Shown in pieces: positions 14,773 to 24,615 of a stretch of 64,000 bases of DNA. This DNA is from Vallitalea guaymasensis. GTDB lineage: Bacteria; Bacillota; Clostridia; Lachnospirales; Vallitaleaceae. The DNA lies in contig NZ_CP058561.1 in NCBI RefSeq assembly GCF_018141425.1, positions 2,790,001-2,854,000 on the forward strand. Reading direction: 5' to 3'. A program made the translations under genes and the position numbers. Numbering within the stretch: position 1 is the stretch's first letter; every line of letters starts with the position of its first letter. The notes under the pieces were generated by a model. That model was not told the origin of the DNA. It searched no databases and saw only the letters and a list, made by a program, of their open reading frames with translations.

Positions 14773-17390
14773 TGTCAGATTACACATCAAAACTTAATCT
14801 CTATAAAGTAGACCCAGCTATAGATGGAGAAGATACGTTTAATATTAAAAGTATGATGAATGATAACTGGGATAAGATAGATGAAAAAGTGGGGAATATG
14901 GATGAGAAGTTAAGTGGCGTAGAAGATAATGCCAATAATTATAATCATCCAGATACTCATGATGCAGAGATGATAAGGATACAAGATGAAAGTGGTAAGT
15001 TTATTGGGGATAATGTTGAGGATGTTTTGGGGGAAGTTGGTTCGCAGTTGGCTGATATTGCGAACGAACAAGAAGACTTTGTGAAATACAAAAGTGATTC
15101 AAATACGTATCAAATACCAACAATAGTTGGGACTCAAATTCAGTTACAAAGACAATCTGATACGAAAAGATTATTCTTTAAATTAAGTACAGATTTAACT
15201 GGTGGAGATATAACAATATCACTAGATGGTGGGGTAACTTCAAACATTTTAAAAAATATTGATGATACTAATGTCATAGAATTATCTAAAGGTTTTGTTG
15301 AGGTGGTAGAAGAGGCAAATTTTTTTATCTATGCTCCTAAAGGTAGGGGCAGTCAAGATACTAGTTTTTTTGCAATGCATAATAAAGGTGAGACTACTGA
15401 AATTATAGATGTAAAGAAAGGGGACTATATTATATCTCAGGATATTCCCCTTTTGGTAAGTAACAATAATCTTAATGGAACTTTTGTGTATGGTGAAGAC
15501 AATAGATATATGAATGCATTAGTATATAATGATAATTATATCTTCTTCAATACTTATAATAGTTCAAAAAAATGTTTAGTGAGGTATAATTGGGATGGAA
15601 CGGATATGCGTAAGCTAAAGGATACTTATATTAATGATATAACCCTTATAGGCGATAGATTATATTATTCACCACCAGGAAGTGTTAATGAGCTACGTTC
15701 TATGAAATTAGATGGAACAGATGATAAATTGATTAATTCTGGAGATGACATTATTGGTTTAATCACAGATGGGAAAAGATTATATTATGCTAACTGGAGT
15801 GATGGGGGTAAACTTTATAGAATAGACATTGATGGAAATAATAGAGTAAAACTAAATGATAAACAAATACATAAGATAGCTTTTAATCCTAGGGATGGGG
15901 AAGATAGGATAACTTATATTACTCTAAATGGATATTATTATGATTGTTATATGATAAATACTGATGGAAGTAAAGAAGTAAAAATTACTAGTTTTGATAA
16001 AAATTCATGCATTAGTATAAATCCTTATAGCGTAGTAATGCACTATACATCTTCAGCAAGTGAATATAAAGCATATATTTCTATCATAGGAGGTTCTCAA
16101 ATTGAATTAAAAGGACTTAGAGTAACAACTGAATTTTCTTTAAGTGAGGATAGAAAAGAAACACTATTTGCTTCCGCCGATGGGATTCTGTATAGCCTGA
16201 ACAATATTACTGGGCGGTTAAGAAGAGTTGACATTCCGTACCAATCGGCTGTAGGTGTATATAATCCGGTCTTAACTTCTAAAGGTCTATTGTGTAGTAG
16301 AGCTTCTAAGATGACTTTTATATCTACTAAGACTAATATAGAAAGCATAAATAATATAAGTAGAAGAAAAAAGTATCAATCTTATACAAAAGTAGAATTC
16401 TCCTCTAATGCTATTAAGGAAAGCGACAGAGTAGGTTATCAGCGTATTGAGTCTTGGTTTGGGTGGCCAGTATCCTTAGATAGAGATATAGATTTAGGTG
16501 CAATTTCTATAAAGGTTAAAAGAAATGGTTATGCTACAGATTTAAAAATGTCTATATACAATTGGGATAGTAATGACAAGTTAGGAAGTTATGTGGTACA
16601 AAGCCCTACTACTGGGGTACAAGATTTACCTACTTTAAAAAAAGTATTTTTTAAATTTAATACTAAGTTAAGTGCTGGAAAATACGTAATAGTAATACAT
16701 AAGAGAGATTTTTCTTATAGAAATGACCAATATTATGAATTTGATGTCTCTACAAATAATACTAATGTAGAGGGGGTATATAAAGGACATAAAGAAAGTG
16801 TAAGTGGAGGTTCTGATTATTTAAAAATTGACAATCACTATAGTAATAAACAGATAGAGTTTAACATGTATGAGAATGTATATAAAGGAGATGGAAAGCT
16901 AGAACTTATTCAGGTTAAAGCAGATGGAAAACTCAAAGTTCCATCTTACCAAGAGTCTAAATACGTTAGTGGTATAATTTTAAAGAAAAAACCTGATATA
17001 TATGACATAAATTCGAAGACAACTAAAATATTAATGGGTAAAATTACATTTTATAATGCAGATAGATATTCAAATAGATATGTAGAATTTGCTTTGCCTG
17101 AAGGATTTAATGCACAATATTTAAGTGGAATACCTATAAGTTCTAATAAAGTCTCAGGTCAAGCAACAAATAGATTAGTAGAACCCATGTTAGGATGGTC
17201 GTCTGTAGGAATAGGTTGTACTTCAATAAGAGAGAGTGGTGGAAATATAAATGCTAATTCACTTGCTGTAATATCAAAAGAAGATATTTTTAGCTTACAT
17301 GATAAACAGATAGTTAGAATTGGTGGACAACAAGGCGATTCCACAGACCCTGAAACTTTTAAAATTGGGTATATGATTATTGGATATTAA
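14772..17390 (+). CDS. Tail fibre / receptor-binding protein with beta-propeller
   Basis: An 872-residue fibre with a short N-terminal attachment region (SDYTSKLNLYKVDPAIDGED) and a small helix at 25-55. A DUF5050/YWTD-like propeller at about 235-500 repeats motifs such as 'NGTFVYGEDNRYMNALVY', 'YNWDGTDMRKLKD' and 'LYRIDIDGNNRVKLND'. A C-terminal beta-rich region (550-872) may be jelly-roll domains. Position after XkdU marks it as the particle's specificity determinant. A TolB-like propeller is unusual for a fibre; the lipoprotein at 26011 has the same repeat type. Confidence 0.75.
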   Translation: MSDYTSKLNLYKVDPAIDGEDTFNIKSMMNDNWDKIDEKVGNMDEKLSGVEDNANNYNHPDTHDAEMIRIQDESGKFIGDNVEDVLGEVGSQLADIANEQEDFVKYKSDSNTYQIPTIVGTQIQLQRQSDTKRLFFKLSTDLTGGDITISLDGGVTSNILKNIDDTNVIELSKGFVEVVEEANFFIYAPKGRGSQDTSFFAMHNKGETTEIIDVKKGDYIISQDIPLLVSNNNLNGTFVYGEDNRYMNALVYNDNYIFFNTYNSSKKCLVRYNWDGTDMRKLKDTYINDITLIGDRLYYSPPGSVNELRSMKLDGTDDKLINSGDDIIGLITDGKRLYYANWSDGGKLYRIDIDGNNRVKLNDKQIHKIAFNPRDGEDRITYITLNGYYYDCYMINTDGSKEVKITSFDKNSCISINPYSVVMHYTSSASEYKAYISIIGGSQIELKGLRVTTEFSLSEDRKETLFASADGILYSLNNITGRLRRVDIPYQSAVGVYNPVLTSKGLLCSRASKMTFISTKTNIESINNISRRKKYQSYTKVEFSSNAIKESDRVGYQRIESWFGWPVSLDRDIDLGAISIKVKRNGYATDLKMSIYNWDSNDKLGSYVVQSPTTGVQDLPTLKKVFFKFNTKLSAGKYVIVIHKRDFSYRNDQYYEFDVSTNNTNVEGVYKGHKESVSGGSDYLKIDNHYSNKQIEFNMYENVYKGDGKLELIQVKADGKLKVPSYQESKYVSGIILKKKPDIYDINSKTTKILMGKITFYNADRYSNRYVEFALPEGFNAQYLSGIPISSNKVSGQATNRLVEPMLGWSSVGIGCTSIRESGGNINANSLAVISKEDIFSLHDKQIVRIGGQQGDSTDPETFKIGYMIIGY

Positions 17391-17404
17391 AAGGAGGAAT
17401 TAAA

Positions 17405-17620
17405 TTGAGTAAAAGAGGTGCTTTAGTAGTTTACGATGTTGATGGTACTATTTTATATGTAATCAACGATTGTTATTCGGAGGGTATTGACATAGAACCA
17501 CATAATAAGCCTAAAGGTATTCCAAGTATGGAGTTTGAGTATGGGGAATTAGATGGAAAAGAATTGATAAGAATAGATGTATCAGTTCCAGATAATCATA
17601 AACCTATATTTAAGATATAA
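17405..17620 (+). CDS. Small protein after the fibre gene (XkdW-position)
   Basis: A 71-residue protein starting at TTG 17405, 6 bp after AAAGGAGG. It starts SKRGALVVYDVDGTILYVI and contains 'KGIPSMEFEYGELDGKELIR'. Small beta-rich proteins of this place are common in Firmicute tail loci and may be fibre chaperones. No family recognised with certainty. Confidence 0.6.
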   Translation: MSKRGALVVYDVDGTILYVINDCYSEGIDIEPHNKPKGIPSMEFEYGELDGKELIRIDVSVPDNHKPIFKI

Positions 17621-17739
17621 TTATTTATAAAATGTACATAACAAAAAGTTGAATTATATGGGAATCCATCATTATATATACTGAAATATTTAATGTAAAA
17701 TAGGATACTAATACGAAATAAATACTAAATAATACTTAC

Positions 17740-17769
17740 AAAGAGTGTTCTCAACCGAGAACACTCTTT
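17740..17769 (+). terminator. End of the tail structural operon
   Basis: A 13-bp perfect stem (AAAGAGTGTTCTC / GAGAACACTCTTT) with loop AACC. Only a short T-tract follows, so some readthrough into the holin module is possible. Confidence 0.65.
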
Positions 17770-17788
17770 ACAATTTCCATAATCACTT

Positions 17789-17820
17789 CGTGTTAATGTC
17801 GTGCTCACCCATGCTAAAAT
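17789..17820 (+). promoter_or_regulatory. Bipartite tail-locus motif, copy 3 (before holin module)
   Basis: CGTGTTAATGTCGT (17789-17802), 8 bases, ATGCTAAAAT (17811-17820). It lies just after the terminator at 17740-17769 and ~55 bp before the XhlA-like gene, which strengthens the promoter reading. Confidence 0.7.
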
Positions 17821-17873
17821 AAACTTAACCCAATATCTTATATAAGAAATACCCGAACAAAAGGAGGTTAAAA

Positions 17874-18137
17874 ATGAACAACGTTGTCACACAAAAAGAA
17901 TTCTATGAAGCAATACAAAAGGTTACAAAAGAAACCAATGATCTTACCATTGCAATGACAGAAACAAAAACTCTAATAAGAGACTACAATGGACTTAGAC
18001 AAGTGATTAACGACGTAGATGATAGAGTCCAAAGACTAGAAGATCATACAACCAATAAAAAAGCATACAGAGAATACATCGGCTGGATAGTAGGTCTAAC
18101 TGCAACTATCCTAGCAATAATAAGCAACCTTGGATAA
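17874..18137 (+). CDS. XhlA-like holin-associated membrane protein
   Basis: An 87-residue protein with a coiled-coil stretch (YNGLRQVINDVDDRVQRLED, residues 38-57) and one C-terminal transmembrane helix (IGWIVGLTATILAIISNLG). This is the layout of XhlA/haemolysin-type proteins that work with a holin in PBSX release. RBS AAAGGAGG. Directly before the holin gene. Confidence 0.75.
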   Translation: MNNVVTQKEFYEAIQKVTKETNDLTIAMTETKTLIRDYNGLRQVINDVDDRVQRLEDHTTNKKAYREYIGWIVGLTATILAIISNLG

Positions 18138-18161
18138 ACATGTAAGAAAGGAGGCAACACC

Positions 18162-18362
18162 ATGAAAAGAATACTACAAAAACTAACTAACACAAAGACC
18201 GTCTTAGGAATAGCAAGCGCTGTTATCCTGATACTGACTAACCTTGGATTACAGGTAGACAATGAACAGATAATGACAATAGTAAAAGCTCTATGTACAA
18301 TAGGCATCTTATTAGGAATAATGAACGATGGCGGTATGAAGACCACAGAATGGAATCATTAA
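18162..18362 (+). CDS. Holin (phi LC3 / phage_holin_1 type)
   Basis: A 66-residue protein with two hydrophobic segments (TVLGIASAVILILTNLGL and MTIVKALCTIGILLGIMND) separated by the short QVDNEQI turn, and a polar C-terminus. This matches phi LC3-type holins, which start 'TVLGI' and end 'GIMNDPTT.G'. It would permeabilise the membrane to release particles. No endolysin gene follows. Confidence 0.8.
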   Translation: MKRILQKLTNTKTVLGIASAVILILTNLGLQVDNEQIMTIVKALCTIGILLGIMNDGGMKTTEWNH

Positions 18363-18377
18363 TAAGTTTACTAACTT

Positions 18378-18425
18378 AGAACTACGCTAAACCTCTAATT
18401 TTCTGCGTAGTTCTACTGTTTTTAC
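18378..18425 (+). terminator. Terminator ending the tail locus
   Basis: AGAACTACGC (18378-18387) pairs with GCGTAGTTCT (18405-18414), followed by ACTGTTTTTAC. Confidence 0.75.
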
Positions 18426-18757
18426 ATAATAATTCAACAAACCCACCAAAAAATATTTTGTGGAAAATCATGAAATTTATATCATATAAGTTGTTATGTT
18501 ATATAAAATCACAAACTATTTGACATATTGTTAACAAAAAATTTACCATGAAAAATATTTCGCTGATTTTTATTAGAAAAATAATATCCTGATTATATAA
18601 TATTTTACCTAAAAATGCCTCTCGACCAAACTTTTTATTTATCGACATATTTCTACTGTTTCCTACCTTTTACCACTCTTGAAATTATTTCCTCTTTGTC
18701 CTAAAATACTACGTGAATCGTTTGAATAATAAAAACATATAGAAAGGATGAACGATT
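18426..18757. other. AT-rich intergenic region before the amylase genes
   Basis: No coding sequence. It holds a TATATAAT box at about 18595 with no clear -35, and a TTGACA at 18520 with no good -10. Promoters for the CBM25-like gene must be here, but I cannot fix one. An A-rich GAAAGGATG RBS precedes 18758. Confidence 0.5.
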
Positions 18758-19141
18758 ATGAAAAAAGTATCTAGTATCATGTTTTTAACAGTTATGTTAT
18801 TAGTCTCAGGAAGCTTATCAGCAAATGCTTTTGCCGCTGCACCTGCTCAAAAGGTAACATGCAAGGTTGTTTACAACAGTTGGTATGAACCAAGTCTTTA
18901 TACTGAAGCAGTAATACTTCATTATGGAGTTAACGGATGGAACGATATAAAAGATGTACCAATGACTTGTAAATATGGTTATGATGAAAATCACAATTTT
19001 AAAGTATGGTATGAAGCAGATGTTGAAGTAAATGAAAATGATACCATTGATTACTGTTTCCACATCCTATACAACCGTGGAGGAGCAGAAGGATTTTGGG
19101 AAAACAATGATGGAAATGATTTTCACATGGTAGCTAAATAA
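18758..19141 (+). CDS. Secreted single-module starch-binding protein (CBM25-like)
   Basis: 127 residues: signal peptide (1-27, cut after AFA) and one module of ~95 residues with the CBM25/26 pattern (VTCKVVYNSWYEPS, 'LHYGVNGWNDIKDVPM', 'FWENNDGNDFHM'). Such modules bind alpha-glucans and normally form part of amylases. Here one is secreted alone, just before an amylase gene that lacks a recognisable copy. It may help the amylase hold starch or act as a free binder. Confidence 0.75.
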   Translation: MKKVSSIMFLTVMLLVSGSLSANAFAAAPAQKVTCKVVYNSWYEPSLYTEAVILHYGVNGWNDIKDVPMTCKYGYDENHNFKVWYEADVEVNENDTIDYCFHILYNRGGAEGFWENNDGNDFHMVAK

Positions 19142-19150
19142 TTAAGACTT

Positions 19151-19177
19151 AACTCCCCGATTTTATTGGGGAGTTTT
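19151..19177 (+). terminator. Hairpin between the CBM and amylase genes
   Basis: AACTCCCC / GGGGAGTT stem followed by TTTCAGG. The amylase RBS (AGGAGG) begins right after it. The U-tract is only three bases, so it is probably a partial terminator or mRNA-stabilising hairpin setting the ratio of the two proteins. Confidence 0.55.
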
Positions 19178-19193
19178 CAGGAGGTATAGAAAC

Positions 19194-21683
19194 ATGAAAA
19201 AATCAAAAATAATATCAAAAGCTTTGGTTCTTCCACTAGCATTAGGTCTTATGACTAATACAGGGCTAGCAGCTCCAAGAACCAATGAAAATGCTGCTTG
19301 GAATGTAAACTATAGTCAAGATGGTTCTAATCCAGCAGGTTATTACGGTCAATGGGAAGGACATAACTATTTTCCTTCACCAAATGATTGGAGAACAGTT
19401 CCAATGTACCAATTCATTACAGACAGATTTGCAGATGGAGACCCATCAAACAATGAAGGCAAATATGGCGGATATGACCTTTATAAAGTTGATGCTCGTC
19501 ACGGTGGAGATTTTAAAGGAATAGCTGATAAGTTAGATTATATAAAATCTCTAGGCTATACAGCTATATGGATTTCACCAGTATTTCAAAACAGATGTAA
19601 CTCCTATCACGGATATGGAGAAATAGATTTTACGTTAGTTGATGACAGATTTGGAACAATAGATGATTTTAGAGAAATGGTAGATGCAGCACATTCAAAA
19701 GGAATGTATGTAATTGTTGATATGATTGTTAACCATATGTCTGACTTATATTACTTTGAAGGACACCAAAATGAAGGTGCACCATTTAGACTTCATAATG
19801 GCGAATATAGATTAGTACCTAGAGATCCAAACGAAACTTATCAAGATTTTACTGTAGATAATACATTTATACCTGAAGGACAGTACTGTGATGTGTATGA
19901 TTCCCAAGGGAATAAAAAGACAGATTCTGGTATGGGAACAGGCTCTTTCTGGAATAGTGATTTCCATCATAATGGTGATCTTACAGATTACGGTGATGCA
20001 TGGTGCAATCATTTAGGAAAGATCTATGGTTCATTAGATGACCTTAGAACAACTCATCCTCGTGTTCAAGATAAGATTATTGCTATGACAAAATCCTTGA
20101 TTGCAACAACAGACATTGATGGTATTCGTATGGATACCCCTATGCAGGTACCTCTTTACTTCTTTAAGAGATGGGCTCCAGCAGTAAAAGATTATGCAGC
20201 AAGTCTTGGAAAAGATAACTTCTTTATATTTGGTGAATTCTATTGTGATCGCGGACGTGGTGCTACAATGGTAGGAAGAGGAAAAGAACCTTCTCAATGG
20301 GGAAATCCTTATTCATTTATTGATAATACATATACAATGGATGGTGGTATCAACTATCAGATGTATTTCAATTTCTTCATGCCAGCGATCAAAGACCAAG
20401 CTTATGGTAAGTTGAATCAGTGTAAGGTTCAATATGATAAAGACAAGGAAGCCTATGATTTCTGGGATCCACAAAAAAATGAATCAAGATATACAATGCT
20501 TAATTTCTATGATAATCACGACCAATGGAGAATGGCAAGTGCAAATGATGGTTTCAAAAAATCTAACCTTGCAAGTAGTGTAATTGCTTTATGGCCTGGT
20601 GTACCTCTTTTCTATTATGGAGATGAACAAGGATTTTCTTCAGAAGGTACTGCTCTTGGTGGTATATCACGTGAAGATTTCATGAGCAGTGTTGCATGGT
20701 ATGATATTAATTGTAAAACAGGTACTAATCCAGCTGTAAAAGATAACTTTGATATGTGTAATCCTTCATATCAATATGTTCAAAAAATCATGAATTTAAG
20801 AAGACAATATCCAGCACTTCAAAATACAGATGAATTGTATGAAAGATGGTGTCAACCAGATGCAGGCAATGGTGTTTATGTATATAGCCGTGTTTGGGGA
20901 GACCAAAAAAACTGGGCAATGGTTGCATTTAACACTTGGTCAGACAATATAGAAGCAAAAGATTTCCATACTGGTTGGAATGAAGGTGACGAAATTGTTA
21001 ACGCAATGAACCCAACTGAAAGATATCGTCTTGGTGAAAATGGTAAGATGAGTTCATTATGGGTGGGACCTTATGAAACAAAAGTTTTCGTTAGAGCTGA
21101 TAATTTACAAAGTCTAGATCCTGTTGTAACATCAGTAACACCAGAACATGATAATAGAGTAAATAGTGATACACAAACTATTTCTGTGAAGTTCAGTAAA
21201 GATATGGATGAAAATAGTGTAAAAGATGCATTCCGTTATGATGGTAATGGAGTTTCAGCATCTGATTTATGTTATGACAGTAATAATAAAACTCTTACAT
21301 ATGTAACAAATGTCAATGATGGAATTCATTCAGTAGAGATACTAGAAAATGCTAAGAGTACAGATGGAAAACATTTATATGGTAAATTTGAATCTAGATT
21401 CAGAAAAGGAATGGATACTAATCCAATAGCTAATCCATCAAAATATTGGACTTATGATGAGAATTTAGTTAGAGATGCAGATTCTAATGATATTGTATTA
21501 CATCATTCAGCAGCAGGAGCAAAATACTTAAGAGTATCCAATGATGATGGAAAAACATGGAGTCAATGGATGCCATATGCTGATGAAACACAATGGAGTA
21601 TTGATGATAATACAGAAAAGGTTGCTGTACAATATTGGGCTGATAATAGCGCAGCTTATTTTGTGCAAGATACAGTTAGATAA
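19194..21683 (+). CDS. Secreted GH13 alpha-amylase
   Basis: 829 residues with a signal peptide (1-26). The GH13 barrel runs from about 65 to 560 with the catalytic triad visible: nucleophile Asp314 (DGIRMD), acid/base Glu348 (FGEFY) and Asp443 (DNHD); 'VDMIVNHM' is conserved region I. A C-terminal beta domain (to about 640) is followed by an SbsA-type Ig-like domain (VTSVTPEHDNRVNSDTQTIS, about 645-740) and a last beta-rich module ending in 'VQYWADNSAAYF', perhaps a further binding domain. It cleaves alpha-1,4-glucans outside the cell. Fine specificity cannot be judged by eye. Confidence 0.9.
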   Translation: MKKSKIISKALVLPLALGLMTNTGLAAPRTNENAAWNVNYSQDGSNPAGYYGQWEGHNYFPSPNDWRTVPMYQFITDRFADGDPSNNEGKYGGYDLYKVDARHGGDFKGIADKLDYIKSLGYTAIWISPVFQNRCNSYHGYGEIDFTLVDDRFGTIDDFREMVDAAHSKGMYVIVDMIVNHMSDLYYFEGHQNEGAPFRLHNGEYRLVPRDPNETYQDFTVDNTFIPEGQYCDVYDSQGNKKTDSGMGTGSFWNSDFHHNGDLTDYGDAWCNHLGKIYGSLDDLRTTHPRVQDKIIAMTKSLIATTDIDGIRMDTPMQVPLYFFKRWAPAVKDYAASLGKDNFFIFGEFYCDRGRGATMVGRGKEPSQWGNPYSFIDNTYTMDGGINYQMYFNFFMPAIKDQAYGKLNQCKVQYDKDKEAYDFWDPQKNESRYTMLNFYDNHDQWRMASANDGFKKSNLASSVIALWPGVPLFYYGDEQGFSSEGTALGGISREDFMSSVAWYDINCKTGTNPAVKDNFDMCNPSYQYVQKIMNLRRQYPALQNTDELYERWCQPDAGNGVYVYSRVWGDQKNWAMVAFNTWSDNIEAKDFHTGWNEGDEIVNAMNPTERYRLGENGKMSSLWVGPYETKVFVRADNLQSLDPVVTSVTPEHDNRVNSDTQTISVKFSKDMDENSVKDAFRYDGNGVSASDLCYDSNNKTLTYVTNVNDGIHSVEILENAKSTDGKHLYGKFESRFRKGMDTNPIANPSKYWTYDENLVRDADSNDIVLHHSAAGAKYLRVSNDDGKTWSQWMPYADETQWSIDDNTEKVAVQYWADNSAAYFVQDTVR

Positions 21684-21704
21684 GATATAGTATAAAAACA
21701 GAGA

Positions 21705-21750
21705 GACTATCATTTTATCAAAAATGAATAGAATAATATGATAGTCTTTT
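21705..21750 (+). terminator. Amylase terminator
   Basis: GACTATCAT (21705-21713) and ATGATAGTC (21738-21746) form the stem, followed by TTTTTGTTG. Confidence 0.8.
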
Positions 21751-21984
21751 TGTTGATATTATTTTTATGTTTTTTATTGTGGTAATAGATTGAGACTCAA
21801 AAAATTGATAGGAAGAAATAATTTAAAAATATTTTTTTTATATGTATTAGTTAACTAAAAGCAATAATATTTTAGTACGTATTAACGATGTATAATAAGG
21901 AAGAAATTATACCGATATTATCAAAGTTAATAGTATTATAGTGAGTAATAAAACAATAATAAAAAACTTTTTTATTAAAAATGC

Positions 21985-22013
21985 TTGACACATTTCTAAT
22001 AATTTGTTATTAT
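21985..22013 (+). promoter_or_regulatory. 16S rRNA promoter
   Basis: TTGACA (21985-21990), 17-bp spacer, TATTAT (22008-22013). An A/T-rich UP-like tract (AAAAAACTTTTTTATTAAAAA) lies directly upstream, typical of rRNA promoters. The leader to the 16S start is ~150 nt. The rest of the 21751-22171 gap is AT-rich and holds no gene that I can support. Confidence 0.75.
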
Positions 22014-22171
22014 AGTCTCCGACGCAGTTTTGAACAATGAAAAATAAATAGTATATTAGACAACAAAACTTTAGTAATAAAGTTTTACCCAAGAAAATTC
22101 CTTAGTAAATTAATGGATAAAGACGATAGTCTATAAAATATAAGCCAGAGCAATCTGGTCAAGATGAAACT

Positions 22172-23706
<1,535 letters not shown>

Positions 23707-23709
23707 AAA

Positions 23710-23738
23710 ATAAAGTGAAACTGAGGTTTCTACTTTAT
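23710..23738 (+). other. Stem-loop just after 16S
   Basis: ATAAAGTGAAAC and GTTTCTACTTTAT pair around TGAG with one bulge. It may be part of the 16S processing region or an end structure of the 16S transcript. Confidence 0.45.
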
Positions 23739-23806
23739 AAACAATTAAGGAAACTTGAGAGTTTAATATACTATTATTTAACTGCTGAGAAAATGTTTAA
23801 AAACTA

Positions 23807-23834
23807 TTGACATTTTATAGAAATGTGATATTAT
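23807..23834 (+). promoter_or_regulatory. Promoter of the tRNA cluster
   Basis: TTGACA (23807-23812), 16-bp spacer, TATTAT (23829-23834), ending 16 bp before tRNA-Tyr. Confidence 0.65.
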
Positions 23835-23849
23835 ATATCATGTTCTTAT

Positions 23850-23931
23850 GGAGGGGTTCCCGAGTGGCCAAAGGGGGCAGACTGTAAATCTGTTGGCACC
23901 GCCTTCGAAGGTTCGAATCCTTCTCCCTCCA
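23850..23931 (+). tRNA. tRNA-Tyr (GTA)
   Basis: Class II tRNA with long variable arm. Anticodon GTA at 23884-23886 in loop CTGTAAA; T-arm GGTTCGAATCC; acceptor GGAGGGG pairs with TCCCTCC. CCA is not encoded. Confidence 0.93.
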
Positions 23932-24009
23932 TTAAAGATTTGACTTTGCTTAGCAGGCAAATTCTTACATTGTAAATATTTATTTGTTAGGCATAAGATT
24001 ATTCTTTAT

Positions 24010-24095
24010 GCCGGAGTGGCGGAACTGGCAGACGCACAGGACTTAAAATCCTGCGGTCCTTAAAGACCGTACCGGTTCGATTCCGGTCTCCGGCA
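24010..24095 (+). tRNA. tRNA-Leu (TAA)
   Basis: Class II tRNA with a long variable arm (CGGTCCTTAAAGACCGT). Anticodon loop CTTAAAA gives TAA; acceptor GCCGGAG pairs with CTCCGGC. CCA is not encoded. Confidence 0.93.
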
Positions 24096-24111
24096 TTAAA
24101 ATAAAAAAGTA

Positions 24112-24140
24112 TTGACAAATGCTCTATTATCTGGTAAAAT
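24112..24140 (+). promoter_or_regulatory. Internal promoter in the tRNA cluster
   Basis: TTGACA (24112-24117), 17-bp spacer, TAAAAT (24135-24140), ending 16 bp before tRNA-Phe. Confidence 0.65.
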
Positions 24141-24156
24141 TGTTTTTGCTGATTCA

Positions 24157-24229
<73 letters not shown>

Positions 24230-24261
24230 TTGATCGAAACACTAACAAAAAAATAAAATAT

Positions 24262-24332
24262 GCGGGTGTAGTTCAATGGTAGAACACCAGCCTTCCAAGC
24301 TGGATACGTGGGTTCGATTCCCATCACCCGCT
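24262..24332 (+). tRNA. tRNA-Gly (TCC)
   Basis: Anticodon loop CTTCCAA gives TCC between stems CCAGC/GCTGG. Acceptor GCGGGTG pairs with CACCCGC. Confidence 0.93.
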
Positions 24333-24337
24333 TTTAT

Positions 24338-24409
24338 GCGTGAGTGGCTCAGTGGTAGAGCATCGCCTTGCCAAGGCGAGGGTCGCGGGTTCGAATCCCG
24401 TCTCGCGCT
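24338..24409 (+). tRNA. tRNA-Gly (GCC)
   Basis: Anticodon loop TTGCCAA gives GCC between TCGCC/GGCGA. Acceptor GCGTGAG pairs with CTCGCGC (one G-T). Only 5 bp separate it from the other glycine tRNA. Confidence 0.93.
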
Positions 24410-24437
24410 TTTGTGTTCCAAAAAATTAATATTATGA

Positions 24438-24509
24438 TGGGTAGTCGCCAAGCGGTAAGGCACTAGACTTTGACTCTAGTATGCGTAGGTTCGAATCCTG
24501 CCTACCCAG
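24438..24509 (+). tRNA. tRNA-Gln (TTG)
   Basis: Anticodon loop CTTTGAC gives TTG between CTAGA/TCTAG. Acceptor TGGGTAG pairs with CTACCCA. Confidence 0.92.
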
Positions 24510-24511
24510 TT

Positions 24512-24537
24512 AAAAGATACGTAAGTATCTTTTTTTT
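24512..24537 (+). terminator. tRNA cluster terminator
   Basis: AAAAGATAC-GTAA-GTATCTTTT stem followed by T's. Confidence 0.8.
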
Positions 24538-24615
24538 GTGTGATAGGAAACTAGGACTTACAATATTATTAATACCATGCATATAATAATTGTAATAGAC
24601 TGAAAGGGTGATAAA

